Position numbers and translations under genes: made by a program. The notes beneath the pieces are model-generated. The model did not search any database and was not told where the DNA came from. It was given only the letters and a program-made list of their open reading frames with translations. 64,000 nt of DNA from Streptococcus infantis ATCC 700779 (lineage in GTDB: Bacteria > Bacillota > Bacilli > Lactobacillales > Streptococcaceae), in assembly GCF_000187465.1 (NCBI RefSeq), contig NZ_GL732439.1, forward strand, positions 273,341 to 337,340, in the 5' to 3' direction. The first letter of the stretch is position 1. Each line of letters begins with the position of its first letter. Positions 1 to 9,825 of this stretch are shown in pieces.

Positions 1-1707
1 TTCAATTTCATCATCTGTATAGTTAGATGTACCCGTTTTACCTGCTTGAGGTAACCAAGACATATAGGCACCACGACCAGTTCCGTAGGTTAATACGGTT
101 TTCATCATTTCTGTCATCATATAGGCAGTAGTCTCCTTCATGGCACGTGAGCCAGGATCAGAGTACTCTTTTGAACTACCGTCACTAAAGACAATCTTGT
201 TGATATACATTGGTTTATGGTAGATACCACCGTTAGCAAAAGCAGCGTAAGCAGCAGCCATTTTTTCGCTGCTTGCACCATATTTTCTATTTGATTCAGT
301 TGTATTACTTGATATAGCATTAGCATAGACCATAGTTGGGTAGTCAATTCCTAGACCATTTAAGAAAGTTTTAGCTTGGTCTAATCCGACCTTTTCAAGT
401 GTTTCGACTGCTGTCACGTTACGAGATTGTTGGATGGCATACTGAAGGGAAATATTTCCGAAGTATGCTTTATCCCAGTTGTAAAGAGGGATATTTGTAC
501 CTGGATAGTTGTAGGGAGCATCTTTAAGCATGTAGGCTGTTGAGTCATAAATTCCATACTCTAGTGCGGGAGCATAGTCTGTAATTGGTTTCATGCTAGA
601 ACCCCAGTCGCGGTTGGTTTCAACGGCCTGATTGAGTCCGAAGGACACATTGCTAGACTGGTGTCTAGAACCAAGCTGAGCAATAACTTTACCATTTGTA
701 ACGTCTACGATAGTAGAAGCTGCTTGAAGTTCATCATCCGGATAATAAACATACTCATCTGTGTTGTATATATCCCAAAGACGCTTTTGAACGTCTTGGT
801 CTACGTTGGTGTAGACGTCCATTCCAGTAGTTAAAAGGTTGTAACCTGTCTCTGTTTCAACTTGTTCAATCACTTCTTTAAGGTAATTATCTAAGTATGG
901 AGGATAGGTGTTGCTTCCCTTCAAACTTTGTAAACCATCAGTAATAGGTGTATTTATAGCCGTTTCATATTGTTCAGCTGTTAGATAGCCTTGCTTTTGC
1001 ATCTCTGATAGGACTAGATTACGACGTTCTGTTGCTTCTTCTGGATGAGAATAAGGATCATATTGGTTAGGAGCCTGTGGCATTCCAGCTAGAAGAGCAA
1101 GTTGTGGAATTGATAGGTCTTTTAAATCTTTACCATAGTAACTTTGAGCTGCAGTTTGCATCCCATAGTTACCATTTGACATGTATACTTTATTGATGTA
1201 ATATGTCAAAATTTCTTGTTTAGTTGCAGTTCTTTCTAACTGAATAGCTAGCCAAGCTTCTTGGGCTTTACGTGAGATTGTTTGGTCTGACGAAGAAGTT
1301 GAAAAGTAAGTTAATTTTATCAACTGTTGCGTCAAGGTTGAACCACCTTGGAGGCCATTGCTACGGAGGTTTCGTAAGAAAGCGCCCATGATACGGATAC
1401 TGTCAATCCCTCTGTGGTTAAAGAAGCGGTGATCCTCGATAGAGACAATTGCATTAACCAGTTCAATAGGAATTTCATTGCTTTGAGCATTGACACGACG
1501 TTCGGCTCCTAAGTCAGCAATCAATTCGTTTTTACTGTCGTAAATCTTACTTGAAGTTGTTGCTACCAGTTTGCTTTCAGAAAGTTCTGGTGCTTTAGAT
1601 ACGTAGTAGAAGAAGACACTCGCACCAATCAATATCGAAGCGATAAAGGCTACTAAGAATCCAATCCCTAGATATTTAGCGATGCGCCAGATAAGTTGTT
1701 TGATCAT
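1..1707 (-). CDS. pbp1A: Penicillin-binding protein 1a, class A, 3' end outside window
   Basis: Bifunctional peptidoglycan glycosyltransferase/transpeptidase anchored in the membrane. 569 codons are present; the C-terminus lies before base 1. A short cytoplasmic start and one membrane segment (about residues 10-35) precede a GT51 domain with [12 protein letters not shown] and GGSTLTQQL. The transpeptidase motifs fall exactly at pneumococcal numbering: Ser370-Ser-Met-Lys373, Ser428-Arg-Asn430 and Lys557-Thr-Gly559. Two positions differ from the penicillin-susceptible pneumococcal form as I know it: Ser instead of Thr at 371 and Thr instead of Pro at 432. Both changes have been reported in beta-lactam-resistant pneumococci. 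The 574-577 region, also important for resistance, is just outside the window. The start codon overlaps the recU stop by 4 bp, so the two are co-transcribed, as usual in streptococci. Confidence 0.97.
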   Translation of the reverse strand, partial: MIKQLIWRIAKYLGIGFLVAFIASILIGASVFFYYVSKAPELSESKLVATTSSKIYDSKNELIADLGAERRVNAQSNEIPIELVNAIVSIEDHRFFNHRGIDSIRIMGAFLRNLRSNGLQGGSTLTQQLIKLTYFSTSSSDQTISRKAQEAWLAIQLERTATKQEILTYYINKVYMSNGNYGMQTAAQSYYGKDLKDLSIPQLALLAGMPQAPNQYDPYSHPEEATERRNLVLSEMQKQGYLTAEQYETAINTPITDGLQSLKGSNTYPPYLDNYLKEVIEQVETETGYNLLTTGMDVYTNVDQDVQKRLWDIYNTDEYVYYPDDELQAASTIVDVTNGKVIAQLGSRHQSSNVSFGLNQAVETNRDWGSSMKPITDYAPALEYGIYDSTAYMLKDAPYNYPGTNIPLYNWDKAYFGNISLQYAIQQSRNVTAVETLEKVGLDQAKTFLNGLGIDYPTMVYANAISSNTTESNRKYGASSEKMAAAYAAFANGGIYHKPMYINKIVFSDGSSKEYSDPGSRAMKETTAYMMTEMMKTVLTYGTGRGAYMSWLPQAGKTGTSNYTDDEIE

Positions 1708-2300
1708 ATTGTTTTACCACCTAGTAAATGTTGTTTGACGATATCGAGATAAGGTATTTGAGGAAAGGCTTGTTGTTCAATTACAAAACCGTGCTCTCTG
1801 ATATAATCAAGCGGCAGTGATTTTTTCCCCATATCCTGATGATAAAAACGGATGAGGTCAATTGCCGGTAATAAATATGTTTCCTGATAAGAAGAAAAAT
1901 GGATTAGGACGAAGCAAATTCCCTTTTGTTCAAGAACCTGTTCCATATGCTGTATCTGATGAGAATGGAAGTTCTTCATCGGGAAAGCATTTTTTTGTCT
2001 GGTTTCCTTTGCTTCGAAATCGATGTAAAATCCTTCATAAACACCCGAGTAGTCAGTAGTTGAAGCTTGTCTAAAATAGGCTTCAACAATTTTAGCGCGA
2101 CTCCGTTGAGGGTAGTCGACCCGAACAATCTGAACTGGGGTTGGCTTTTTGTGAATGACTGCTATTCCATGTGATAGATAGTAGTCATTGGTAGCATTAA
2201 TCATCTTTTCAAAGCTCATACCTCGATTTGCGAAATTTTTAGTTTGAGGTAGAGAAGTTTTGCTTGGTTTAGATGAAAGTTTATGTGGATAGTTGACCAT
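1704..2300 (-). CDS. recU: Holliday junction resolvase RecU
   Basis: 198 aa, normal family length. RecU cuts four-way junctions during recombination and chromosome segregation. The catalytic block is visible around [20 protein letters not shown] (about residues 80-100), with the acidic residues and the E-x-K motif of the PD-(D/E)XK fold. The basic N-terminal tail ([10 protein letters not shown]) is typical. A good Shine-Dalgarno (AAGGAGG) precedes the ATG, and an extended -10 (TGTGGTATAAT on the minus strand, 2333-2342) lies about 33 bp upstream of the start codon. The gene leads the recU-pbp1A operon, a conserved pairing in Firmicutes. Confidence 0.96.
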   Translation of the reverse strand: MVNYPHKLSSKPSKTSLPQTKNFANRGMSFEKMINATNDYYLSHGIAVIHKKPTPVQIVRVDYPQRSRAKIVEAYFRQASTTDYSGVYEGFYIDFEAKETRQKNAFPMKNFHSHQIQHMEQVLEQKGICFVLIHFSSYQETYLLPAIDLIRFYHQDMGKKSLPLDYIREHGFVIEQQAFPQIPYLDIVKQHLLGGKTI

Positions 2301-2367
2301 AGTCCTCCTTATTGGTACAATAACATCACTCTATTATACCACAAAGGTTTTCAGAAAGGGTGAAAAA

Positions 2368-2895
2368 ATGCATACAGCCTTGGTTTTGGGATACTCAGCT
2401 TTTGATTTGGGAGTGTTTAATGAAAAGGACATTCGCTTAAAAATTATCAAAAAAGCCATTCGAAGAGATTTGGAAAGAATGGTTGAGGAAGGGTTGCAAT
2501 GGCTAGTGTTCACAGGTTCTCTTGGTTTTGAACATTGGGTTTTAGAAGTCGCCAAGGAAATGAAAGATGACTATGGATTCCAACTAGCGACTATTTTTGA
2601 TTTTGAAACACATGGCTCGAATTGGAATGAAGCAAATCAGATCAAATTGAGTGATTTTAAACAGGTCGATTTTATCAAGTATGCCTATCCGGCTTATGAG
2701 CATAAAGGTCAATTGAGAGATTACCAGATTTTTTTACTTGAAAATACAGATGGAGCCTATCTTTTTTATGATCAAGAAAACGAAACAAAACTGAGATTTT
2801 TTTACGAACTGATGAAAAAGAAAGACAACTATATTACAAAAAGATTAACATTTGAGGATTTAAACGAAATAGCCGAAAATTTTTCCGAAAATTGA
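2368..2895 (+). CDS. DUF1273 (YpsA-like, SLOG superfamily) protein
   Basis: 175 aa when started at the ATG with AAAGGG upstream, giving [15 protein letters not shown]. The open frame runs 25 codons further upstream, but that part overlaps the recU promoter region and has no site of its own. The family (B. subtilis YpsA) has a Rossmann-like SLOG fold thought to bind a nucleotide-type ligand. The block [15 protein letters not shown] (about residues 48-62) is the conserved Gly-rich element. It is divergent from recU and upstream of gpsB, an arrangement shared with B. subtilis ypsA-ypsB. The biochemical role is unknown to me. Confidence 0.85.
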   Translation: MHTALVLGYSAFDLGVFNEKDIRLKIIKKAIRRDLERMVEEGLQWLVFTGSLGFEHWVLEVAKEMKDDYGFQLATIFDFETHGSNWNEANQIKLSDFKQVDFIKYAYPAYEHKGQLRDYQIFLLENTDGAYLFYDQENETKLRFFYELMKKKDNYITKRLTFEDLNEIAENFSEN

Positions 2896-2905
2896 GGCTT
2901 TGACC

Positions 2906-2935
2906 TTGCTTTTTGTTTGCCTTTTTTTATATAAT
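2906..2935 (+). promoter_or_regulatory. Candidate sigma-A promoter for gpsB
   Basis: TTGCTT and TATAAT separated by 18 bp, in the T-rich gap between the DUF1273 gene and gpsB. Confidence 0.45.
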
Positions 2936-2964
2936 AATACTAGTAACTGAGAATGGAGAGAGAC

Positions 2965-3300
2965 ATGGCAAGTATTATTTTTACAGCAAAAGATATTTTT
3001 GAGCAGGATTTCGGAAGAGAAGTACGTGGATACAGTAAAGCAGAGGTAGATGAATTCTTAGATGACGTTATCAAGGATTATGAAACCTATGCAGCGTTGG
3101 TTAAATCATTGCGCTTGGAAGTCGCAGAATTGAAAGAACAATTGGCGAACAAACCTCAAGTGGAACCTGTATCTGTAACGTCTGAGCCTGCTGAGCTTGG
3201 AAGTACGACTTCTATGACTAACTTTGATATCTTGAAACGCTTGAATCGTCTTGAAAAAGAAGTATTTGGCAAACAAATCGTAGAAAATTCTGATTTCTAA
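2965..3300 (+). CDS. gpsB: Cell division protein GpsB (DivIVA-like)
   Basis: 111 aa from the ATG that gives [19 protein letters not shown]; an ATG four codons earlier is possible but less like the family. GpsB is a small cytoplasmic coiled-coil protein at the septum that links penicillin-binding proteins with division and with StkP signalling. The N-terminal DivIVA-type domain contains [15 protein letters not shown], followed by a coiled coil (about residues 35-70), a variable linker, and the C-terminal trimerising helix with [16 protein letters not shown]. It sits between the DUF1273 gene and rnpB, as in other streptococci. Confidence 0.95.
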   Translation: MASIIFTAKDIFEQDFGREVRGYSKAEVDEFLDDVIKDYETYAALVKSLRLEVAELKEQLANKPQVEPVSVTSEPAELGSTTSMTNFDILKRLNRLEKEVFGKQIVENSDF

Positions 3301-3313
3301 GAATCATACAGTT

Positions 3314-3710
3314 GTGCAATTTTTGGATAATCGCGTGGAGAGTTTATCTTTTCATGAGGAAAGTCCATGCTAGCACAGGCTGTGATGCCTGTAGTGTTTG
3401 TGCTAGGCGAAACCATAAGCCTAGGGACGAGAAATCGTTACGGCGAGTGAATAGACTAAGTTTTCGGATATGTTTTAGTAGCTCTGAAAGTGCCACAGTG
3501 ACGAAGTCTCTCTGGAAACAGAGAGAGTGGAACGCGGTAAACCCCTCAAGCTAGCAACCCAAATTTTGGTCGGGGCATGGAGTGCGCGGAAACGAACGTA
3601 GTACTCTGACTGCTAGCAGCTTCTAGCTGTTAGTGGTAGACAGATGATTATCGAAAGAAGTGGTCCTAGTCACTTCTGGAACAAAACATGGCTTATAGAA
3701 AATTGCATAT
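3314..3710 (+). ncRNA. rnpB: RNase P RNA, type B
   Basis: Catalytic RNA that matures tRNA 5' ends. The diagnostic block GAGGAAAGTCCATGCTAGCA is at about 3355-3375. The later conserved ACAAAACATGGCTTATAGAA is near 3681-3700. The 5' end (GTGCAATTTT) pairs with the 3' end (AAAATTGCAT) to form helix P1, which sets the ends to within a few bases. The length of about 397 nt fits Bacillus-type RNase P RNA. An apparent 80-codon frame inside is an artefact. Confidence 0.95.
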
Positions 3711-3747
3711 AGGTTGGGGCTGAGAAATTTTCTCAACCTCATTTTTT
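3711..3747 (+). terminator. rnpB terminator
   Basis: AGGTTG...GAGAAA pairs with TTTCTC...CAACCT (a small bulge on the left arm), followed by a T run. Confidence 0.8.
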
Positions 3748-3782
3748 AAAGGTGAACAAGAGAAAGGTCTTTAAAGACTGAC

Positions 3783-4961
3783 ATGAAACAAACATTTAAT
3801 TTAATCGCGACTGCTGCAGCAGGCTTAGAGGCTGTTGTAGGTCGGGAAGTGCGTGCACTTGGCTATGACTGTCAAGTTGAGAATGGTCGCGTTCGCTTTG
3901 AAGGAGATATAAAGGCAATTATTGAAACTAATTTGTGGCTACGAGCTGCAGATAGGATTAAGATTGTTGTTGGGACTTTTCCTGCAAAAACATTTGAAGA
4001 ACTTTTTCAAGGAGTTTTTGCCTTAGATTGGGAAAACTATTTACCACTTGGAGCGCGTTTTCCAATTTCAAAGGCTAAGTGTGTCAAATCAAAACTTCAT
4101 AATGAACCTAGTGTTCAAGCTATCTCTAAAAAGGCAGTTGTCAAGAAATTGCAGAAACATTATGCTCGACCAGAAGGTGTTCCGCTGATGGAAAATGGTC
4201 CAGAGTTTAGAATAGAGGTTTCAATTCTTAAAGATGTTGCGACTATCATGATTGACACAAGTGGCTCTAGTCTTTTCAAACGAGGTTATCGTACTGAAAA
4301 AGGTGGTGCTCCTATTAAAGAGAACATGGCAGCAGCAATTCTGCAATTATCAAACTGGTATCCAGATAAACCTTTGATTGATCCAACCTGTGGTTCAGGA
4401 ACCTTCTGTATTGAGGCAGCTATGATTGCTCGTAATATGGCACCAGGCTTACGCCGTTCCTTTGCTTTCGAAGAATGGAATTGGGTTAGTGATCGTTTGA
4501 TTCAGGAGATTCGTACGGAAGCTAGCAAGAAGATTAATCGTGAGATTGAGCTAGACATCATGGGCTGTGATATCGATGGCCGCATGGTGGAAATTGCTAA
4601 GGCAAATGCTCAGGCTGCGGGGGTTTCTAAGGATATCCACTTTAAGCAGATGCGCGTGCAGGATTTGCGAACAGATAAGATTAATGGAGTTATTATTTCG
4701 AATCCACCATATGGGGAACGCTTATCAGATGATGCAGGAGTAACAAAGCTCTATGCAGAGATGGGAGACGTATTTGCTCCACTCAAAACCTGGAGTAAGT
4801 TTATCCTGACCAGTGATGAAGCTTTTGAAAGTAAATATGGTAGTCAGGCTGATAAAAAACGGAAACTCTATAATGGTACTTTGAAAGTTGATTTATATCA
4901 ATATTTTGGTCAACGAGTGAAAAGACAAGATGTCAAAGTGGAAAGGAATGCAAATGAGTAA
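3783..4961 (+). CDS. rlmL: THUMP-domain class I rRNA methyltransferase (RlmL/YpsC type)
   Basis: 392 aa. Predicted to methylate a guanine N2 in 23S rRNA with S-adenosylmethionine, by analogy with the N-terminal half of E. coli RlmL. A THUMP RNA-binding domain occupies roughly residues 45-155. The Rossmann methyltransferase domain has [14 protein letters not shown] from residue 200 and the catalytic NPPYGERL from residue 307. It lacks the second methyltransferase domain (RlmK) of the E. coli fusion. A 12 bp palindrome, GTCTTTAAAGAC, lies just before the start codon. The last 8 bp overlap the mapZ start, so the two genes are translationally coupled. Confidence 0.9.
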   Translation: MKQTFNLIATAAAGLEAVVGREVRALGYDCQVENGRVRFEGDIKAIIETNLWLRAADRIKIVVGTFPAKTFEELFQGVFALDWENYLPLGARFPISKAKCVKSKLHNEPSVQAISKKAVVKKLQKHYARPEGVPLMENGPEFRIEVSILKDVATIMIDTSGSSLFKRGYRTEKGGAPIKENMAAAILQLSNWYPDKPLIDPTCGSGTFCIEAAMIARNMAPGLRRSFAFEEWNWVSDRLIQEIRTEASKKINREIELDIMGCDIDGRMVEIAKANAQAAGVSKDIHFKQMRVQDLRTDKINGVIISNPPYGERLSDDAGVTKLYAEMGDVFAPLKTWSKFILTSDEAFESKYGSQADKKRKLYNGTLKVDLYQYFGQRVKRQDVKVERNANE

Positions 4962-6405
4962 GAAAAGACGCGATAGCCATCACAAGGATGAGCAAGAATC
5001 TAAATTTGAATTTGAAGAGGCTAAAGATTTAACGGTTGGTCAGGCTATTCGCAAGAACGAAGAGGTTGAAGCAGGTGTGACTCCAGATGATACCATCTTA
5101 GATAAATATATCAAGCAACACCGTGAAGAAATCGAAGCAGACAAATTTGAAAATTTACAAACGAAAAAAGAGGAGTCTACTCAAAGCTTGGATGATATGA
5201 TCCAAGAAGTGATAGAAACTACTGAACAAGAAAATGTGTTAAGTCCGGAAGAGGAAGCGATTGCTCTTGTAGTAGCCACAGATACAACTGAAATCGTTGC
5301 CCAAGAATCCGAAGAAGAGGAAACGAGAGTTCTCGAGCAACCTTTTAAGGATGAATTGGAAGCTGTGGAAATGGCTGAGGTTGATAGCTCCGAAGTTGCA
5401 GTGGTTTATGAGAAAAATGAAGAACAACTTCAACCCTTGTCTCGTTCTGCTCAAGCAGATGATAAACCACAAAATAAAAAGAAATGGGCAATTTTGTCAG
5501 CTATTATTTTAGGTTTCCTCTTAATTTTTGGAGGTGGTTATTACGTTTATCGTCAGATTACGCGTTCTTCTCAAGAGATTCAAACGAAGGCGGCGGATTC
5601 AGGTTTGGTAAGCAATCAGTCAGTCTATGAACAATTCAATACGCTCTACGACACGTTTTATACTGATGAAAACAAAACAGCTCTTAAAAATAGCCAGTTT
5701 AGTCAACTGAATCAATTGAAGGAACTTCTAGATAAACTTGAAGGAGCGAGAGAACATACTCTGGCCAAATCAAAATATGATAGTCTAGAAACTCAAATAA
5801 AGGCTATCCAAGAAGTGAACTCTCAATTTGAAACTCCAGCTATTACAGATGGTGTCTTGGATACAAATGCAAAAATCAAAGCGGATGCTAAATTTACAGA
5901 TATCAAGACTGGTAATACTGAAATTGACAAACTTCTAGATAAAGCAATCAGCCTTGGTAAGAGCCAACTAGCAAGTACAACAACGGCCTCAACAACAGCC
6001 TCGACAACAGCAGCGAGCCAGGAAGCGTCAAGCCCAACAACAGAAAGCAGTCCATCTACTTCAACAAGTGATACTGCGGCATCTACTAATAGTGGCTTGT
6101 CAAGCGAAGGTGTTAATTTGCAAAGAAGCGCTAGCCGAGTACCGTATAATCAATCTGCTGTAAACGATAGTAGTAATCCTGCCTGGACCTTCGCAGATGG
6201 TGTTCTTGAACAGATCCTTGAGACATCCCGTGCGCGTGGATATATCACTGGAAACCAATATATCTTGGAACGTGTAAATATTGTGAATGGCAATGGATAT
6301 TACAATCTTTACAAACCAGATGGAACTTATCTCTTCACTCTAAACTGTAAGACAGGATACTTTGTTGGGAATGGTTCTGGCCATGCGGATGATTTAGACT
6401 ACTAG
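4954..6405 (+). CDS. mapZ: Midcell-anchored protein Z (MapZ/LocZ)
   Basis: 483 aa from the ATG giving [15 protein letters not shown]; an upstream ATG lies deeper inside rlmL and is unlikely. In S. pneumoniae MapZ binds FtsZ, marks the division site and is phosphorylated by StkP. The cytoplasmic part (about 1-177) starts with the conserved FtsZ-binding segment (ATG to about EADKF) and is rich in Glu. One membrane helix follows (about 178-200, [18 protein letters not shown]). The extracellular part has a helical domain, a Thr/Ser/Ala-rich linker (about 340-380) and the conserved peptidoglycan-binding end, [15 protein letters not shown]...DDLDY. The middle acidic region differs clearly from the pneumococcal protein as I remember it, which argues for another mitis-group species. 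Confidence 0.95.
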   Translation: MSKKRRDSHHKDEQESKFEFEEAKDLTVGQAIRKNEEVEAGVTPDDTILDKYIKQHREEIEADKFENLQTKKEESTQSLDDMIQEVIETTEQENVLSPEEEAIALVVATDTTEIVAQESEEEETRVLEQPFKDELEAVEMAEVDSSEVAVVYEKNEEQLQPLSRSAQADDKPQNKKKWAILSAIILGFLLIFGGGYYVYRQITRSSQEIQTKAADSGLVSNQSVYEQFNTLYDTFYTDENKTALKNSQFSQLNQLKELLDKLEGAREHTLAKSKYDSLETQIKAIQEVNSQFETPAITDGVLDTNAKIKADAKFTDIKTGNTEIDKLLDKAISLGKSQLASTTTASTTASTTAASQEASSPTTESSPSTSTSDTAASTNSGLSSEGVNLQRSASRVPYNQSAVNDSSNPAWTFADGVLEQILETSRARGYITGNQYILERVNIVNGNGYYNLYKPDGTYLFTLNCKTGYFVGNGSGHADDLDY

Positions 6406-6481
6406 TCAAATTGTTATAAAATTCTTTCTTTTCACAGATAAACGTGATAAAATAAAACATATTAAATAAGAGGAGTGTCAC

Positions 6482-7906
6482 ATGACAAAAGCAAACTTTG
6501 GTGTTGTTGGTATGGCCGTAATGGGTCGTAACCTTGCCCTTAATATTGAATCTCGTGGATACACAGTTGCTATCTATAACCGTAGTAAAGAAAAAACAGA
6601 AGATGTTGTTGCTTGCCATCCTGAAAAGAACTTTGTGCCAAGCTATGATATCGAAAGCTTCGTAAACTCAATTGAAAAACCACGTCGTATCATGCTCATG
6701 GTTCAAGCAGGACCTGGTACAGACGCAACCATCCAAGTCCTTCTTCCACACTTGGATAAAGGCGACATCTTGATTGACGGAGGAAATACTTTCTATAAAG
6801 ATACTATCCGTCGTAACGAAGAATTGGCGAACTCTGGTATCAACTTCATTGGTACAGGTGTTTCTGGTGGTGAAAAAGGTGCCCTTGAAGGTCCTTCTAT
6901 CATGCCTGGTGGACAAAAAGAAGCTTATGAATTGGTAGCAGATGTTCTTGAAGAGATCTCTGCAAAAGCACCAGAAGATGGTAAACCATGTGTGACTTAC
7001 ATCGGCCCTGATGGAGCTGGTCACTATGTGAAAATGGTCCACAATGGTATCGAGTACGGTGATATGCAATTGATTGCAGAAAGCTATGACTTGATGCAAC
7101 ACTTGCTTGGCCTTTCAGCTCAGGATATGGCTGAAATCTTTACTGAGTGGAACAAGGGCGAATTGGACAGCTACTTGATCGAAATCACGGCTGATATCCT
7201 TGGACGCAAAGATGATGAAGGTCAAGATGGTCCAATCGTAGACTACATCTTGGATGCTGCAGGAAACAAAGGAACTGGTAAATGGACTAGCCAATCAGCA
7301 CTTGACCTTGGTGTGCCATTGTCTCTTATCACTGAGTCAGTGTTTGCACGTTACATCTCTACTTACAAAGAAGAACGTGTTCATGCTAGCAAAGTTCTTC
7401 CAAAACCAGCTGCTTTCAAATTTGAAGGAGACAAGGCTGAGTTGATTGAAAAGATCCGTCAAGCCCTTTACTTCTCAAAAATCATTTCTTACGCACAAGG
7501 TTTTGCGCAATTGCGTGTAGCTTCTAAAGAAAATAACTGGAACTTGCCATTTGCAGACATCGCATCTATCTGGCGCGATGGATGTATCATCCGTTCTCGT
7601 TTCTTGCAAAAGATTACAGATGCTTACAACCGTGATGCAGACCTTGCTAACCTTCTTTTGGATGAGTACTTCTTGGATGTAACTGCTAAGTACCAACAAT
7701 CAGTTCGTGATATCGTAGCTCTTGCTGTTCAAGCAGGTGTACCAGTACCAACCTTCTCAGCTGCCATCACTTACTTTGATAGCTACCGTTCAGCTGACCT
7801 TCCAGCAAACTTGATCCAAGCACAACGTGATTACTTTGGTGCCCACACATACCAACGTAAAGACAAAGAAGGAACATTCCACTACTCTTGGTATGACGAA
7901 AAATAA
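6482..7906 (+). CDS. gnd: 6-phosphogluconate dehydrogenase (decarboxylating)
   Basis: 474 aa, full length. Oxidises 6-phosphogluconate to ribulose-5-phosphate with NADP in the pentose phosphate pathway. The N-terminal dinucleotide fold is [20 protein letters not shown] (residues 7-26). The active-site region includes [20 protein letters not shown], and the all-helical C-terminal domain includes [16 protein letters not shown] strong Shine-Dalgarno (AGAGGAG) precedes the ATG. Codon use is strongly biased, as in highly expressed genes. ritR follows 11 bp later and is probably co-transcribed. Confidence 0.98.
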   Translation: MTKANFGVVGMAVMGRNLALNIESRGYTVAIYNRSKEKTEDVVACHPEKNFVPSYDIESFVNSIEKPRRIMLMVQAGPGTDATIQVLLPHLDKGDILIDGGNTFYKDTIRRNEELANSGINFIGTGVSGGEKGALEGPSIMPGGQKEAYELVADVLEEISAKAPEDGKPCVTYIGPDGAGHYVKMVHNGIEYGDMQLIAESYDLMQHLLGLSAQDMAEIFTEWNKGELDSYLIEITADILGRKDDEGQDGPIVDYILDAAGNKGTGKWTSQSALDLGVPLSLITESVFARYISTYKEERVHASKVLPKPAAFKFEGDKAELIEKIRQALYFSKIISYAQGFAQLRVASKENNWNLPFADIASIWRDGCIIRSRFLQKITDAYNRDADLANLLLDEYFLDVTAKYQQSVRDIVALAVQAGVPVPTFSAAITYFDSYRSADLPANLIQAQRDYFGAHTYQRKDKEGTFHYSWYDEK

Positions 7907-7917
7907 GTAGGTCAGCC

Positions 7918-8607
7918 ATGGGGAAACGGATTTTATTACTTGAGAAAGAAAGAAATCTAGCTCATTTTTTAAGTCTGGAACTCCAAAAAGAGCAATACCG
8001 AGTTGATCAGGTAGAAGAGGGTCAAAAAGCCCTCTCCATGGCTCTTCAGACTGACTATGACTTGATTTTACTGAATGCTCATCTAGGGGATATGACAGCC
8101 CAGGGTTTTGCAGAACAGTTGAGTCGGACTAAGCCAGCTTCGGTTATTATAGTCTTGGACCATCGAGAAGAATTGCAAGACCAACTTGAAACAATCCAGC
8201 GTTTCGCTGTTTCATATATCTACAAGCCAGTCATTATTGATGATTTGGTGGCTCGTATTGCAGCAATTTTCCGAGGTCGGGATTTTATCGACCAACACTG
8301 TAGTCAAATGAAGGTTCCGACATCCTATCGCAATCTGCGAATGGACGTAGAACATCATACTGTCTATCGTGGTGAGGAAATGATTGCCCTCACACGTCGT
8401 GAATATGACCTTTTGGCTACCCTTATGGGAAGCAAGAAAGTTTTAACTCGAGAGCAGTTGCTGGAAAGTGTTTGGAAGTATGAAAGTGCGACCGAAACCA
8501 ATATCGTGGATGTTTATATCCGTTATCTACGTAGCAAACTTGACGTAAAAGGTCAAAAGAGTTACATTAAAACCGTGCGTGGTGTGGGTTACACCATGCA
8601 AGAATAG
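7918..8607 (+). CDS. ritR: Orphan OmpR-type response regulator RitR
   Basis: 229 aa with a receiver domain (1-120) and a winged-helix DNA-binding domain (about 130-229, RREYDLLATLMGSKKVLTRE). The usual phospho-acceptor Asp is Asn53 (LILLNAHLG), as in pneumococcal RitR, and Cys128 (IDQHC) is present. In pneumococcus RitR represses iron uptake and responds to peroxide through oxidation of Cys128 rather than phosphorylation. No sensor kinase is adjacent, which fits an orphan regulator. It follows gnd closely, linking redox control with NADPH supply. The sequence matches the pneumococcal protein nearly throughout. Confidence 0.95.
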   Translation: MGKRILLLEKERNLAHFLSLELQKEQYRVDQVEEGQKALSMALQTDYDLILLNAHLGDMTAQGFAEQLSRTKPASVIIVLDHREELQDQLETIQRFAVSYIYKPVIIDDLVARIAAIFRGRDFIDQHCSQMKVPTSYRNLRMDVEHHTVYRGEEMIALTRREYDLLATLMGSKKVLTREQLLESVWKYESATETNIVDVYIRYLRSKLDVKGQKSYIKTVRGVGYTMQE

Positions 8608-8610
8608 AAA

Positions 8611-8639
8611 AGCAGTTACCTTGTGTAACTGCTTTTTTT
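8611..8639 (+). terminator. Terminator after gnd-ritR
   Basis: AGCAGTTAC / GTAACTGCT hairpin with a 7 nt T run. Confidence 0.9.
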
Positions 8640-8653
8640 GAAATTATTATATA

Positions 8654-8682
8654 TTGACATATAGTTTAGTCTTTGCTACAAT
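8654..8682 (+). promoter_or_regulatory. Promoter of the choline-binding protein gene
   Basis: TTGACA, 17 bp, TACAAT: near-consensus sigma-A promoter about 20 bp before a strong GGAGGA ribosome site. Confidence 0.8.
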
Positions 8683-8701
8683 CATTTTGGAGGAAGCAAG
8701 A

Positions 8702-9703
8702 ATGAAATTTTTGAAAAAAAAGATGCAAGTTGGACTAGCAGTATTCTTCTTAGGTCTTTTAGCGACAAGTACTGTATTTGCGGACGATGCTGATTCAGAA
8801 GGTTGGCAATTTGTCCAAGAAAATGGTAGAACCTACTACAAGAAGGGTGACATCAAAGAAACGGCCTGGCGAGTGATTGATGGAAAAACCTATTATTTTG
8901 ATTATAATGGTGAAATGGTTGTTGGTTGGCAATACATTCCGTTTCCATATCAAGGAAGTACCATTGGTCCTTATCCAAATGGTACGAGGTTGGAATTTAT
9001 GCCAATGTCAAAATGGTATTACTTTGCTCAAGATGGGGTTCTTCAAGAATTTGTTGGCAAGCAAGTTTTAGAAGCAAAAACTGCTACAAATACCAACAAA
9101 CATCATGGGGAACAATATGATAGTCCAGCAGAGAAACGAGTCTATTATTTTGAAAATCAGCGTAGCTATCACACTTTAAAAACAGGTTGGGTTCATGATG
9201 AGGGGCATTGGTATTATTTACAGGAGGATGGTAGCTTCGATGCTCGTATCAACAGTTTAACGGTTGGGGAGCTAGTGCGTGGCTGGACAAATGATAACTC
9301 AACTTGGTACTATCTAGATCCAACAACCGCTGCATTGCAAACTGGTTGGCAATACCTTGGTAACAAGTGGTACTATCTCCGTTCATCAGGTGCTATGGCG
9401 ACTGGTTGGGTGAAAGATGGTTCAACTTGGTATTATCTTGACGCTGAAAATGGGGATATGAAAACAGGTTGGGCTTCTATCAATGGCTATTGGTATTACT
9501 TCCGTTCATCAGGAGCTATGGCGACAGGCTGGCTTCAAGACGGCTCAACTTGGTACTACCTCAATGCAAGTAATGGCGATATGAGGACTGGATGGTTCCA
9601 AGTTAACGGTAAATGGTACTATGCCTATAGTTCAGGTGCCTTAGCTGTAGATACCACAGTAGGTGGCTACCAGGTCAACTATAATGGTGAATGGGTCCAG
9701 TAA
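8702..9703 (+). CDS. Secreted choline-binding protein, CbpC/CbpF/CbpJ-like
   Basis: 333 aa from the ATG after GGAGGAAGCAAG. A signal peptide (about residues 1-27, cleavage after VFA) is followed by almost nothing but choline-binding repeats. Two or three divergent repeats lie at the N-terminus (GWQFVQENGRTYYKKG; YYFDYNGEMVVGW). About seven more regular C-terminal repeats follow, of the TGW...WYYL...G type. No catalytic domain is visible, which matches the pneumococcal CbpF/CbpC/CbpJ group (cell-surface adhesins or autolysin modulators). It is placed after ritR, where pneumococcus carries cbpC and cbpJ; here there is a single gene. Its substrate must be phosphocholine on teichoic acid, consistent with tacL in this window. 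Confidence 0.9.
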   Translation: MKFLKKKMQVGLAVFFLGLLATSTVFADDADSEGWQFVQENGRTYYKKGDIKETAWRVIDGKTYYFDYNGEMVVGWQYIPFPYQGSTIGPYPNGTRLEFMPMSKWYYFAQDGVLQEFVGKQVLEAKTATNTNKHHGEQYDSPAEKRVYYFENQRSYHTLKTGWVHDEGHWYYLQEDGSFDARINSLTVGELVRGWTNDNSTWYYLDPTTAALQTGWQYLGNKWYYLRSSGAMATGWVKDGSTWYYLDAENGDMKTGWASINGYWYYFRSSGAMATGWLQDGSTWYYLNASNGDMRTGWFQVNGKWYYAYSSGALAVDTTVGGYQVNYNGEWVQ

Positions 9704-9710
9704 TGAAAAC

Positions 9711-9742
9711 AAGCGATTGTGAAGGAAACAATCGCTTTTTTT
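9711..9742 (+). terminator. Terminator of the choline-binding protein gene
   Basis: AAGCGATTGT / ACAATCGCTT hairpin followed by a T run. Confidence 0.9.
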
Positions 9743-9825
9743 GTGAAAATATAATAAAATAGAAAGGAATAAAGTTCTAAAATTTTATCTAGAAACAGAC
9801 GCTTTTCGTCTGATAGTAGGATTAA

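Noticed and set aside
3312..3554. An 80-codon open frame rich in Cys and Arg
   Set aside because: It lies wholly inside RNase P RNA, whose conserved blocks and helix P1 are clear.
3767..3778. Palindrome GTCTTTAAAGAC just before rlmL
   Set aside because: Short and AT-centred; it may be an operator or chance, and nothing else supports it.
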